Of a stretch of 64,000 nucleotides of DNA, positions 15,069-23,507 are shown in pieces. This DNA comes from Microbacterium sp. W4I4 (lineage in GTDB: Bacteria > Actinomycetota > Actinomycetes > Actinomycetales > Microbacteriaceae), in contig NZ_JAUSXT010000001.1 of the NCBI RefSeq assembly GCF_030816235.1, positions 2,108,001 to 2,172,000 on the forward strand, given 5' to 3'. The first letter of the stretch is position 1. The number at the start of each line of letters is the position of its first letter. The translations under genes and the position numbers were made by a program. The notes under the pieces were generated by a model. That model had not been told where the DNA came from. It did not search any database and was given only the letters and a program-made list of their open reading frames with translations.

Positions 15069-17291
15069 TCAGCGGGCGACGACCCGCTCGGGGCGCAGGT
15101 CCAGACGGCGCAGGGTCTGCGCGTTGAGCGCCACGACGATCGTGGACAGGCTCATCAGCACGGCACCCACGGACATCGGCAGCACGAACCCGAACGGTGC
15201 GAGCACGCCGGCAGCCAGCGGCACCGAGATCAGGTTGTACCCGGCCGCCCACCACAGGTTCTGCGTCATCTTGCGGTAGCTCGCCTGCGACAGCTCGATC
15301 ACCGAGACGACCGAACGGGGGTCGTCGGATGCCAGGATCACACCGGCCGAGGCGATCGCGACATCCGTGCCGGCGCCGATCGCGATGCCGACGTCGGCCT
15401 GGGCCAGCGCGGGCGCATCGTTCACGCCGTCGCCGACCATCGCAACCGTGCGGCCCTCGGCCTGCAGAGCGGCGACCTTCGCGGCCTTGTCCTCGGGGCG
15501 GACGCCGGCGAAGACGCGGTCGATCCCGAGCTCGGCGGCGACCGCCTGTGCGACGGCCTCTGCGTCGCCCGTGATCATCACGACCTGCACGCCGCGCCGG
15601 TGCAGCGCGGCGACGGCTTCGCGGGACTCGGCGCGGATCTCGTCGGCGAGCTTCAGCCCGCCGATCACCCGTCCGTCTTGCACGACGTGCAGGATGATCG
15701 CGCCGTCGGTGCGCCACTGCTCGGCATCCGCGACCTCCTGCCCGCCGATCTCCGAGAGCAGGTGCGGACCGCCGACGCGCACCTCATGCCCGTCGACAGT
15801 GGCGGTCACGCCGACCGCGGGCGACGAGGAGAAGCCGGTCGCGGTCAACTGATCACTGGGTCCCTGAGCCCGTCGAAGGGCGGATGCCGCGCGCACGATC
15901 GCCCTGGCCAGCGGATGCTCGCTGTCGGCCTCCGCGGCGGCGGCGAGCGCGAGCACGGCATCGGCGGACCAGCCATCGATCGGCGAGATGCCGGTGACGG
16001 TCGGCTCGCCCTTGGTGAGGGTGCCGGTCTTGTCGAAGAGCACGGTGTCGACGCCGCGCATGCTCTCCAGGGCCAGCCGATCCTTGACCAGCACGCCGGC
16101 GCGGGCCGCGCGTTCGGTGGCGATCGAGACGACCAGCGGGATGGCCAGGCCAAGTGCGTGCGGGCAGGCGATCACGAGCACGGTGATCGTGCGGATCACG
16201 GCATCGTCCGGGCTGCCGAGCAGCGTCCAGACCAGGGCGGTGAGGATGCCGGCGCCCAGCGCGAACCAGAACAGCCAGCCGGCCGCGCGGTCGGCGAGCC
16301 GCTGGGCGCGGGAGCTGGAGGCCTGTGCGTCTGCGACGAGCTTGCGGATGCCCGCCAGCGCGGTGTCATCGCCGGTGGCGGTCACCTGCACGCGCAGTCC
16401 GGAATCGGTGGCGACCGTGCCCGCGGTGACGGTGTCGCCGATGCCGCGGCTGACCGTGCGCGATTCGCCGGTGAGCATGGACTCGTCGATGTCGGCGCGA
16501 CCGTCGACGATCCTGCCGTCGGCGGGGATGCTGCCGCCGGGGCGCACGATCACGATGTCGCCGAGCCGGAGATCGGCCGGGCTGACCTTCACCACGTCGT
16601 CGCCGTCGACGCGCTCGGCCTCATCGGGCAGCAGCGCGGCGAGCGAGTCGAGTGCGGAGGTGGTCTGCGCGAGCGAGCGCATCTCGATCCAGTGGCCGAG
16701 CAGCATGATCACGATCAGCAGCGCCAGCTCCCACCAGAACTCCAGTTCGTGGTGCAGGATGCCCAGGCTCGCACCCCAGGAGGCGAGGAAGGCGACCGTG
16801 ATGGCGAGGCCGATCAGCAGCATCATCCCGGGCTTGCGCGCCTTCAGCTCGCTGACCGCGCCGGTGAGGAACGGACGGCCGCCCCAGACGTACATGACCG
16901 TGCCGAGGATCGGCGCGATCCACCGGGCCCAGTCGGGGACCGTGTAGCCGAGGATCATCGCGAACATTCCGCTGAACGCGACGACGGGGATCGCGATCAG
17001 CAGGTTGATCCAGAACAGGCGCCGGAACTGGCCGACGTGGTCGCCGTGACCGCCATGGCCTGCGTGGTCTGCGTGCTCGCCGTGGCCAGAGTGGTCCGCA
17101 TGGCCCGCGTGCTCGCCGTGACCGCCGTGGTCCCCGTGCTCCCCGTGCTCCCCGTGCTCCATCCCCGCACCTGTCCGGGAGGAGTTCTCCCCCTCGGGAG
17201 GAGCCTGGTGCCCGGAGTGTCCTCCCATCAGGGAGTTCTCCTCCCGAGCGTGCGAGTCAGGGGACTGCTCGGCGTGTGTGTGCGGGTCCAT
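15069..17291 (-). CDS. copB: Copper-translocating P-type ATPase, CopB type (CPH motif, His-rich N terminus)
   Basis: Membrane pump of 740 residues that exports copper at the cost of ATP. Motifs: TGES, the metal-site 'CPH' (about residue 376) instead of CPC, phosphorylation 'DKTGT' (about 421), 'SEHPLARAI' for ATP binding and 'GDGVNDAP' (about 620). CPH and a His-rich tail instead of an HMA domain define the P1B-3/CopB group. The tail (about residues 44-84) is a run of GHGEH/ADH units. The ATG at 17289-17291 follows AGGAGG, so the whole tail is translated, including a nested inverted repeat at 17175-17248. A REP-like piece encodes residues of about 470-478. A CsoR-like box lies 50 bases upstream. 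Confidence 0.94.
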   Translation of the reverse strand: MDPHTHAEQSPDSHAREENSLMGGHSGHQAPPEGENSSRTGAGMEHGEHGEHGDHGGHGEHAGHADHSGHGEHADHAGHGGHGDHVGQFRRLFWINLLIAIPVVAFSGMFAMILGYTVPDWARWIAPILGTVMYVWGGRPFLTGAVSELKARKPGMMLLIGLAITVAFLASWGASLGILHHELEFWWELALLIVIMLLGHWIEMRSLAQTTSALDSLAALLPDEAERVDGDDVVKVSPADLRLGDIVIVRPGGSIPADGRIVDGRADIDESMLTGESRTVSRGIGDTVTAGTVATDSGLRVQVTATGDDTALAGIRKLVADAQASSSRAQRLADRAAGWLFWFALGAGILTALVWTLLGSPDDAVIRTITVLVIACPHALGLAIPLVVSIATERAARAGVLVKDRLALESMRGVDTVLFDKTGTLTKGEPTVTGISPIDGWSADAVLALAAAAEADSEHPLARAIVRAASALRRAQGPSDQLTATGFSSSPAVGVTATVDGHEVRVGGPHLLSEIGGQEVADAEQWRTDGAIILHVVQDGRVIGGLKLADEIRAESREAVAALHRRGVQVVMITGDAEAVAQAVAAELGIDRVFAGVRPEDKAAKVAALQAEGRTVAMVGDGVNDAPALAQADVGIAIGAGTDVAIASAGVILASDDPRSVVSVIELSQASYRKMTQNLWWAAGYNLISVPLAAGVLAPFGFVLPMSVGAVLMSLSTIVVALNAQTLRRLDLRPERVVAR
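15858..15880 (-). repeat. REP-like element inside copB
   Basis: GGGTCCCTGAGCCCGTCGAA followed by GGG, read in frame as LRRAQGPS within the nucleotide-binding domain loop of CopB. Near copies lie in copA (18972-18995) and the helicase gene (48233-48256). Confidence 0.8.
17035..17164 (-). repeat. Imperfect 9-nt repeats coding the His-rich tail of CopB
   Basis: Repeated units related to CCGTGCTCC and CCGTGGTCC encode Gly-His-Glu-His and Ala-Asp-His units in the N-terminal tail of CopB, a likely copper-binding segment on the cytoplasmic side. Confidence 0.7.
17175..17248. repeat. Nested inverted repeat inside the copB reading frame
   Basis: Words in order: CGGGAGGAG (17176-17184), CTCGGGAGGAG (17193-17203), TCCTCCCAT (from 17220), CTCCTCCCGAG (17238-17248). 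The second and fourth words pair perfectly over 11 bp. The plan A, A, A', A' is the one seen in the intergenic hairpins elsewhere in the window, yet here it is translated near the start of CopB. Confidence 0.65.
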
Positions 17292-17340
17292 GGGATCCTC
17301 CTCGGCGTCTCATCAGCATCGCTGTCATCCGATGCAACTC

Positions 17341-17361
17341 GAATACCCCCCTGGGGTATTC
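17341..17361. promoter_or_regulatory. CsoR-like copper operator upstream of copB
   Basis: Perfect palindrome: GAATACCCC, centre CCT, GGGGTATTC. This matches the known CsoR operator style (TACCC...GGGTA). It lies between the stop of copA and the start of copB, so copB probably has its own copper-induced promoter. Confidence 0.8.
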
Positions 17362-17379
17362 CCGCTCGAGGTGCGAGGC

Positions 17380-19728
17380 TCAGCGGAACGAGCGCAGGCG
17401 CAGGCTGTTGCCCACGACGAACACGCTCGAGAACGCCATCGCGGCACCAGCCAGCATCGGGTTCAGCAACCCGAGGGCGGCGAGCGGGACGGCCGCGACG
17501 TTGTACGCGAAGGCCCAGAACAGGTTGCCCTTGATGGTGCCCAGCGTGCGCCGCGAGAGGCGGATGGCATCGGATGCCGCGCGCAGATCTCCGCGGACGA
17601 GGGTGATGTCGGATGCCTCGATCGCGACATCCGTGCCGGTGCCCATCGCCATGCCGAGATCGGCCTGTGCGAGCGCGGGCGCGTCGTTCACGCCGTCGCC
17701 GACCATTGCGACGACCCGGCCCTCTGCCTGCAGTCGCCTGACCACGGCGACCTTGTCTGCCGGCAGCACCTCGGCGTGCACCTGCTCGATGCCGACCTGA
17801 GCGGCGATGTGGCGTGCGGCCGCCTCGTTGTCGCCGGTGAGCAGGATCGGGGTGATGCCGAGCTTCTTCAGCGCGGCGACGGCCTCGGCGCTGGTGGGCT
17901 TGACCTCATCGGCGACGACGATCATGCCGCGGGCGGCGCCGTCCCAGGCGACGAGCACTGCGGTCTGCCCGGCCGCCTCGGCATCCGCCTTCGCCGCCAG
18001 CAGTTCTGCGGACGGGTGGCTCGCCCAGTCCTCGAGCAGCGTCTGCCGCCCGACGATCATGGCGTGCCCGTCGACGATGCCGCTGACTCCGCGCCCCTCG
18101 AGGTTCTGGAACGACTCGACGGCCGGCAACACAGTGTCGTCGCCCGGAGCATCCGACGGCGCGCCGGCGTGTCCGCCGACGACATGCTGCTCAGCGCCCG
18201 GCAGCTCCGGACGACGAGACGGGCTCTCGGCACGCAGCCCGACGGCACGCGCAGCGGCGGAGGCGATCGCACGGGCGATCGGGTGCTCGCTGGCGTGCTC
18301 CACGGCTCCGGCCAGGTGCAGCAGCTCCGCGGCATCCGTGCCCTGCTCGGGGATGACGGCGACGACGCTCATCCGCCCCTCGGTGACGGTGCCGGTCTTG
18401 TCGAGGACGATGGTGTCGACGCGGCGGGTGGATTCGAGGATCTCCGGGCCCTTGATGAGGATGCCGCGCTGCGCGCCGCGCCCGGTGCCGACCAGCAGAG
18501 CGGTGGGCGTGGCCAGCCCGAGCGCGCACGGGCAGGCGATGATGAGCACGGCGACGGCGGCGGTGAAAGCGGTGGCCGCCGGGAATCCCAGCATGAACCA
18601 GACGGCCAGCGTCACGAGGGCGATGCCGATCACGATCGGCACGAAGACGCCCGAGATGCGGTCGGCCAGGCGCTGCACCTCGGCCTTGCCGGTCTGGGCA
18701 TCCTCGACCATGCGCGCCATCTGCGCGAGCTGCGTATCGGAGCCGACCCGGGTGGCGCGCACGACCAGCCGGCCGCCGGCGTTCACGGTGGCGCCGACGA
18801 CGGCATCCCCCGCGCCGACCTCGACGGGCACGGACTCCCCGGTGATCATCGACCGGTCCACGGCCGACGAGCCGGAGACGACCATGCCGTCTGTGGCGAT
18901 CTTCTCGCCGGGGCGCACGACGAACTCGTCCCCGACCCGCAGGTCGGAGATCGGGATGCGACGCTCGGTCTGGGTCCCTGAGCCGGTCGAAGGGCGCAGC
19001 ACCCCGACGTCCTTCGCACCGAGCTCCAGCAGCGCACGCAGCGCCGCACCGGCCTGCCGCTTGGCCCGCTTCTCGAAGTACCGGCCGGCGAGTACGAACA
19101 TCGTGACCCCAGCGGCGACCTCGAGATAGATGTTCGCCGCGCCGTCACCGCGCTCGAGCGTCCAGCTGAACCCATGCGTCATCCCGGGCATCCCGGCTGT
19201 GCCGAGGAACAGCGCATACAGCGACCAGACGAATGCGGCCGAGGTGCCGAGGCTGATCAGCGTGTCCATGGTGGCCGCGCCGTGGCGCAGGTTCACCCAG
19301 GCCGCGCGGTGGAAGGGCCAGGCCGCCCACACGATCACGGGCGCCGCGAGGGTCAGCGACAGCCACTGCCAGTAGGTGAACTGCAGCGCCGGGATCATCG
19401 CCAGCAGGATGACCGGCACACTGAGGACGATCGACCCGATCAGCCGGTGCCGCAGCGACCGCAGCTCGGGATCCTCGGCATCCTCCCGATCCTCCGAAGC
19501 GGGCGCGGCGGGCAGCGCCGCCGTGTATCCCGCATTCTCGACAGTCGTGATCAGCAGCGCCGCATCCATCGGCCCGTCGACCGTGACCTGCGCCTTCTCG
19601 GTCGCGTAGTTCACCGTCGCCGTGACGCCGTCGAGCTTATTGAGCTTCTTCTCGATGCGCATGGCGCAGGATGCGCACGTCATCCCGCCGATCTCAAGAT
19701 CGACGCGGGACGGCAAGGCGGTGGTCAT
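17380..19728 (-). CDS. copA: Copper-exporting P-type ATPase CopA
   Basis: Membrane pump of 782 residues that exports Cu+. One N-terminal HMA domain holds the metal site 'GMTCASC' (residues 14-20). Then come eight expected helices, TGES (about 295), 'CPC' (about 398), 'DKTGT' (about 442), 'SEHPIARAI' and 'GDGVNDAP' (about 677). These define P1B-1. A REP-like piece (18972-18995) encodes about eight residues (about 244-252) in the actuator domain, between '[11 protein letters not shown]' and '[18 protein letters not shown]', and a further insert follows SEHP. It follows copZ with a 42-base gap and presumably shares its promoter with the box at 20036-20053. Confidence 0.95.
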   Translation of the reverse strand: MTTALPSRVDLEIGGMTCASCAMRIEKKLNKLDGVTATVNYATEKAQVTVDGPMDAALLITTVENAGYTAALPAAPASEDREDAEDPELRSLRHRLIGSIVLSVPVILLAMIPALQFTYWQWLSLTLAAPVIVWAAWPFHRAAWVNLRHGAATMDTLISLGTSAAFVWSLYALFLGTAGMPGMTHGFSWTLERGDGAANIYLEVAAGVTMFVLAGRYFEKRAKRQAGAALRALLELGAKDVGVLRPSTGSGTQTERRIPISDLRVGDEFVVRPGEKIATDGMVVSGSSAVDRSMITGESVPVEVGAGDAVVGATVNAGGRLVVRATRVGSDTQLAQMARMVEDAQTGKAEVQRLADRISGVFVPIVIGIALVTLAVWFMLGFPAATAFTAAVAVLIIACPCALGLATPTALLVGTGRGAQRGILIKGPEILESTRRVDTIVLDKTGTVTEGRMSVVAVIPEQGTDAAELLHLAGAVEHASEHPIARAIASAAARAVGLRAESPSRRPELPGAEQHVVGGHAGAPSDAPGDDTVLPAVESFQNLEGRGVSGIVDGHAMIVGRQTLLEDWASHPSAELLAAKADAEAAGQTAVLVAWDGAARGMIVVADEVKPTSAEAVAALKKLGITPILLTGDNEAAARHIAAQVGIEQVHAEVLPADKVAVVRRLQAEGRVVAMVGDGVNDAPALAQADLGMAMGTGTDVAIEASDITLVRGDLRAASDAIRLSRRTLGTIKGNLFWAFAYNVAAVPLAALGLLNPMLAGAAMAFSSVFVVGNSLRLRSFR
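18972..18995 (-). repeat. REP-like element inside copA
   Basis: GGGTCCCTGAGCCGGTCGAA followed by GGGC, read in frame as RPSTGSGTQ in the actuator domain of CopA. It differs by one base from the copy in copB. Confidence 0.8.
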
Positions 19729-19770
19729 GACATGGTTCCTCAGGACAGGCGGATGCGGGCGTGCGGATGC

Positions 19771-19980
19771 TCAGGCGGCTACGGCCCGGTAGCCGGCCTC
19801 GTCGACCGCAGCGATGACGGCGTCCGCGTCGACGGCGGATGCCGCGGTGACGATCAGCCTTCCGGTCTGGGCGCTGACGTCGATGCCCTCGATGCCGGCG
19901 ATCTTCTCGACCTCTTCGCGCACGGACATCTCGCAGTGCCCGCAGGTCATCCCGGTCACCTGGAACTCGGTGGTGGTCAT
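19771..19980 (-). CDS. copZ: Copper chaperone CopZ (HMA domain)
   Basis: Small cytosolic copper carrier of 69 residues consisting of one heavy-metal-associated domain with the site 'GMTCGHCEMSV' near the N terminus. It is expected to pass Cu+ to the HMA domain of CopA. First gene of the copZ-copA-copB set on the minus strand, with a CsoR-like box about 55 bases upstream. No csoR gene is visible in the window. Confidence 0.93.
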   Translation of the reverse strand: MTTTEFQVTGMTCGHCEMSVREEVEKIAGIEGIDVSAQTGRLIVTAASAVDADAVIAAVDEAGYRAVAA

Positions 19981-20035
19981 GGTCTCTCCTCACGCTGGGG
20001 GTACCCGATCGGGCCCTGTTCCGAGCGTACCCCGG

Positions 20036-20053
20036 AATACCCCCCTGGGGTAC
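20036..20053. promoter_or_regulatory. CsoR-like copper operator upstream of copZ
   Basis: AATACCCCCCTGGGGTAC contains TACCCC, centre CCT and GGGGTA, the same core as the palindrome upstream of copB. Extra half-sites (GTACCCC near 20027 and GGGGGTACCC near 19997) lie next to it. Confidence 0.75.
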
Positions 20054-20083
20054 CCGTTCCGTGAACTTTCTCCGAAACGGACC

Positions 20084-22957
20084 TCAGCGGGAGAGAGCGT
20101 CGACCTCGCTGCGGTACCGCGCCGCCGCCTCGTTGCGTGTGGCGACCCCGAGCTTGCGCAGCACTGCGGAGACGTGCACGCTGACCGTCTTCACGCTGAT
20201 GAACAACCGCTCGCCGATCTGCCTGTTGCTCAGCCCCTCGGCGATCAGCGAGAACACCTGGTTCTCACGAGCCGTCAGGCTCGCCACCCCTTCGGTAGCC
20301 TGCGAGGTGGCGCCGGTCGCCTCTGCGAGGGCGGCGACGTCGCGCTGCAGCCCGGCGTGCTCGTACTCGGCGGCCAGCGCGCCCGCCTCGACCAGCAGAG
20401 CGGATGCCTCGACCCGATCGGCCCGATCACCGTCGGAGACCAGTGTGCGGGCGAGCTCGCATCTCAGGACCACGCGGAACACCACGGGCATCTCACCGCT
20501 GTCGGCGGTGGCGATCCCCGCCCGGAGCGCCTCCGGGCTCGCGCACAGGAGTCCCTCCAACAGGGTGTCCCATCCCGCGGGATGCAGTGCCGGCGGGATC
20601 TGATCCCATGCCGAGCGCACCCGGCCGGCCAGTGCCGCAGCATCCGACTCCCGCCCCTCGGCACGCAGCATGCCGACGACCCATCCGCCGTCGAGCAGGA
20701 CGCGCGCCCTCTGCCCGAGGGCGGGGCCGGTGTCGTCGAGCATCTGCGTCAGGACCGACACCGCGCCCTCGGCGTCTCCGCGGCACAGCGCCAGGCTGAT
20801 CTCGGTGCGCCACAGCGAGTACCGCACCTGCCGTTCGACCTCGGCGATCTGGTGCATGCGCGGGCGCCATTCCTCCATGATCGCGTCGGCCTCGCCGAAC
20901 CGCCCGCGCCAGGCCAGCGCTCGCACGCGCGTCGCCGTCGTGTACGCACGGAAGACCCGATGCGTGCGGAAGGTGAGGTCCTTGGCGAGCAGCTGCTCCA
21001 CCCGGGCGATCTGGCCCAGTTCCAGCAGCGGCTCGGCCCGGTTCTGTGTGAGGATCGACCCGCTGGTGCGCTCGATGCCGAAGCGCCTGGCGTCGTCGAC
21101 GCCGCCTTCGGCGAGCTGCACCGCCGCGCTGTAGCGCCCCAGGTTGTACAGCGCGTCGGAGTAGTTGACCCGGTACCTCAGCTGAGCATCCACGTTCACG
21201 GCGTGCGCCCAGGCCGTGCGGAAATCGGCGAACCCCGACTCGAGGTCGCCGAGATGCACCCGACTGTTGCCGCGCAGGTTCGCCGCCACCGAGACGGAAG
21301 CATCGTCGCCGGCGGCCTCAGCCAGGCGGAACGCCTCGTCGGCCAGGCGGATCGCATCGTCGAAGCGCCCGACGATCATGTACCGCGCTCCGAGCAGCAC
21401 CAGCAGTGCGGCGTGCAGCCGCGGCTCGTCGACGCCGCGCGTCTCGTACTCGGTGAGCGCCTCCTGCAGGGTCTCGATCTGCTGCGGTCTGCCCAGACTG
21501 GTGAGATACGTGCCGCGGTCGCGCAGCAGCCGCACGAGCACGGCCGGGTCGACGGTCTCACGGTCGACCTCGTCGAGGGCGATGTTCACCACCATCAGCG
21601 CCCGTTCCCCATCGCCGGCGTTGCGGAGGATCGAGCCCAGGCGCCCGAGCAGCGCAACATGATCTATGCCGGTCGCGTCCTCGGCATCCGCCACCTGATC
21701 CCACAGTTCGAGGGCGAGTTCGCCGAAGCGTGCGGCTGTCGAGAAGGCGAAGCTGCGGCGCGAGCGGTCCATCGCCGTGATGGCGGCGAGCAGCGCCCGC
21801 CGAGGATCGTGCGCCTGATGCCAGTGGTTCGCGAGGGCCGATTCCTGGCATCCCTCGCATCCCGAGGCACGTTCCTCGAGCGCCTCGGCGTAGGCGCGAT
21901 GCAGCCGCGACCGCTCGCCGGGGAGCAGGTCGTCGTGCACTGCCTCGCGCAGCAGAGCGTGTCGGAAGTCGTACGTGTCGTCGGCGCGCACTGCCAGGAT
22001 GGCGACGTTCACCGCCTCCCGGATGCCGGCGTCGAGTCGATCATCGGGCAGGTCGACGAGGCGGGCGAGCAGTTCGTGGTCGATCGGCCCGTCCGACCCG
22101 GATGCCGTGCGCACGACCCGCCGCGCATCGTCGCCGAGCGAGTCATAGCGCGACAGCAGCACGTCGCGCAGCGTCTCGGGCAGGGGCCCGAGGGCGTTGC
22201 AGGAGAGCTCCTCGATGAAGAACGGCACCCCTTCGGCGCGCTCGCGCACCCGCTCGAACGCGGCATCGTCCACCGGACCCGTGAGTGCCTCGACGAGTGC
22301 ACGGACCTCGACATCGCCGAGCCGCTGCAGGGTGATCCGATCCATCAGCCGCGCCCGCTCGGATTCGGCGAGGAAGGATCGCACCGCCGCACCGCGGCGG
22401 ACCTCGTCGACGCGGCAGGTGATGACGAACAGGATGCGGGAATCGGCGAGCGCGCGCAGCAGGAACGACAGCATCGCGATGGTGGCGTCGTCGGCCCAGT
22501 GCAGGTCTTCGATGAGGATGACGACGGGACGGGCGGATGCCGCGGCCTCGAACAGCGTCGCGATCGCCTCGCGCAGTGCTTCGGGTGAGGTCTCGCCGCG
22601 CTCGACCGGTTCGCCGCCGAGTTCGGGCAGCAGCAGTCGCAGCGCACCGCGGGCGGGGCCGGCCGCCAGGGCGGTCGGATCGTCGAGCATGTCGAGCAGC
22701 CCGCGCAGAATCGCCGGCAGCGGCCCGTAGGCGGCCGGTGCGACCGCGTAATCCAGACACCATCCGACGACCACTGCGGCGTCGACGGAGGCACGATCAC
22801 GGAACTCGCGCAGCAGCCTGCTCTTTCCGATGCCGGCCTCGCCGGCCACCAGCACGGCGCCCGCTTCTCCCGCGAGGGCACGCTGCAATGCGGCGTCGAG
22901 CCGACTCGACTCGACGTCGCGTCCCACCATGTCTGCGGTCGGTGCGATGACGGACAT
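20084..22957 (-). CDS. LuxR family regulator with AAA ATPase and TPR-like region (MalT/LAL type)
   Basis: Large ATP-binding transcription activator of about 957 residues. An N-terminal ATPase module has Walker A 'GEAGIGKSR' and Walker B 'VILIEDLHWADD'. The long middle is helical and TPR-like, rich in Ala, Glu and Arg. The C terminus is a LuxR HTH: 'LTARENQVFSLIAEGLSNRQ' and 'VHVSAVLRKLGVATRNEA'. The ATG at 22955-22957 starts just before 'DMVGRDVE', as in relatives. A GTG at 23011 overlaps the stop of the small gene before it by GTGA and would add 18 residues, so translational coupling is possible. The inducer and targets are not known. Confidence 0.9.
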   Translation of the reverse strand: MSVIAPTADMVGRDVESSRLDAALQRALAGEAGAVLVAGEAGIGKSRLLREFRDRASVDAAVVVGWCLDYAVAPAAYGPLPAILRGLLDMLDDPTALAAGPARGALRLLLPELGGEPVERGETSPEALREAIATLFEAAASARPVVILIEDLHWADDATIAMLSFLLRALADSRILFVITCRVDEVRRGAAVRSFLAESERARLMDRITLQRLGDVEVRALVEALTGPVDDAAFERVRERAEGVPFFIEELSCNALGPLPETLRDVLLSRYDSLGDDARRVVRTASGSDGPIDHELLARLVDLPDDRLDAGIREAVNVAILAVRADDTYDFRHALLREAVHDDLLPGERSRLHRAYAEALEERASGCEGCQESALANHWHQAHDPRRALLAAITAMDRSRRSFAFSTAARFGELALELWDQVADAEDATGIDHVALLGRLGSILRNAGDGERALMVVNIALDEVDRETVDPAVLVRLLRDRGTYLTSLGRPQQIETLQEALTEYETRGVDEPRLHAALLVLLGARYMIVGRFDDAIRLADEAFRLAEAAGDDASVSVAANLRGNSRVHLGDLESGFADFRTAWAHAVNVDAQLRYRVNYSDALYNLGRYSAAVQLAEGGVDDARRFGIERTSGSILTQNRAEPLLELGQIARVEQLLAKDLTFRTHRVFRAYTTATRVRALAWRGRFGEADAIMEEWRPRMHQIAEVERQVRYSLWRTEISLALCRGDAEGAVSVLTQMLDDTGPALGQRARVLLDGGWVVGMLRAEGRESDAAALAGRVRSAWDQIPPALHPAGWDTLLEGLLCASPEALRAGIATADSGEMPVVFRVVLRCELARTLVSDGDRADRVEASALLVEAGALAAEYEHAGLQRDVAALAEATGATSQATEGVASLTARENQVFSLIAEGLSNRQIGERLFISVKTVSVHVSAVLRKLGVATRNEAAARYRSEVDALSR

Positions 22958-23007
22958 GCGTTCATCGTGCCACCGACCGCCGACATGGTGGGCGAGAACT
23001 GCCTGGG

Positions 23008-23205
23008 TCACGCCTCCACCGTGCGGCGGCGCCTCACGGGGACGACGTGCCGCAGCATCCGAAGCACCCGCGGCATCCGGCCGCGCCGACGCGGGACGAG
23101 ACGCTCTGGCTGCTCCCGTGCGATGCGCATGCGCTCGAGCAGCACGGTCTGGCGCTCGAGCTCTGCCTGGTTCACGCGGGCGACGAGGTAAGGGTTCGCG
23201 TACAT
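23008..23205 (-). CDS. Small basic protein, function unknown
   Basis: A 65-residue protein starting MYANPYLVARVNQAELERQ, then a helical segment and a very Arg-rich C terminus. The ATG at 23203-23205 follows AAGGAG at a good distance; a longer frame upstream is not needed. No domain is recognised. Its stop codon touches a possible GTG start of the LuxR-type regulator (GTGA), so the two may be co-translated. The N-terminal helix could be amphipathic; the Arg-rich end could bind nucleic acid or membrane, but this is a guess. Confidence 0.65.
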   Translation of the reverse strand: MYANPYLVARVNQAELERQTVLLERMRIAREQPERLVPRRRGRMPRVLRMLRHVVPVRRRRTVEA

Positions 23206-23407
23206 GGGGATCTCCTTCTTCCGACGAACTCCACGCTCGTCGCTGAGGTGTCCCCTCGACATCGGACGAGTTCCCTATCTTCCGGATCGGGCACCTCAGA
23301 TCATCGGGGTGCGGGCACGTCGCGCCGCTCGTACGCGCTCGTGGATGCGCGAATGTCAGCGCTACTCAAAGGATGAAACACATTCGTTACAGGACTAGTC
23401 ACAATCA

Positions 23408-23438
23408 GTTTGTGAGCGCAAACATTCTGGGGTTTAAT
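23408..23438 (+). promoter_or_regulatory. LacI-type operator over the promoter of the first sugar ABC operon
   Basis: GTTTGTGAGCGCAAAC at 23408-23423 has arms GTTTG and CAAAC. A -35-like TTGTGA (23410-23415) and a -10-like TTTAAT (23433-23438) are 17 bases apart, so the operator covers the -35. The core GAGCGCAAACATT recurs at the GH35 promoter on the opposite strand (28653-28670). Confidence 0.75.
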
Positions 23439-23507
23439 GACATCCGGGCCACTTTCCCGAATCGCGGTCCACCACCCTCAACCTGAACTCAACGGGGAGC
23501 CGCAGCA

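Noticed and set aside
17341..17361. Terminator after copA
   Set aside because: The palindrome GAATACCCC-CCT-GGGGTATTC fits the CsoR operator style and matches the site before copZ, so it is read as an operator.
15039..17534. Long plus-strand open frame of 831 codons opposite copB
   Set aside because: It is the antisense shadow of copB, with Arg/Asp/Gly-rich nonsense composition; all P-type ATPase motifs are on the minus strand.
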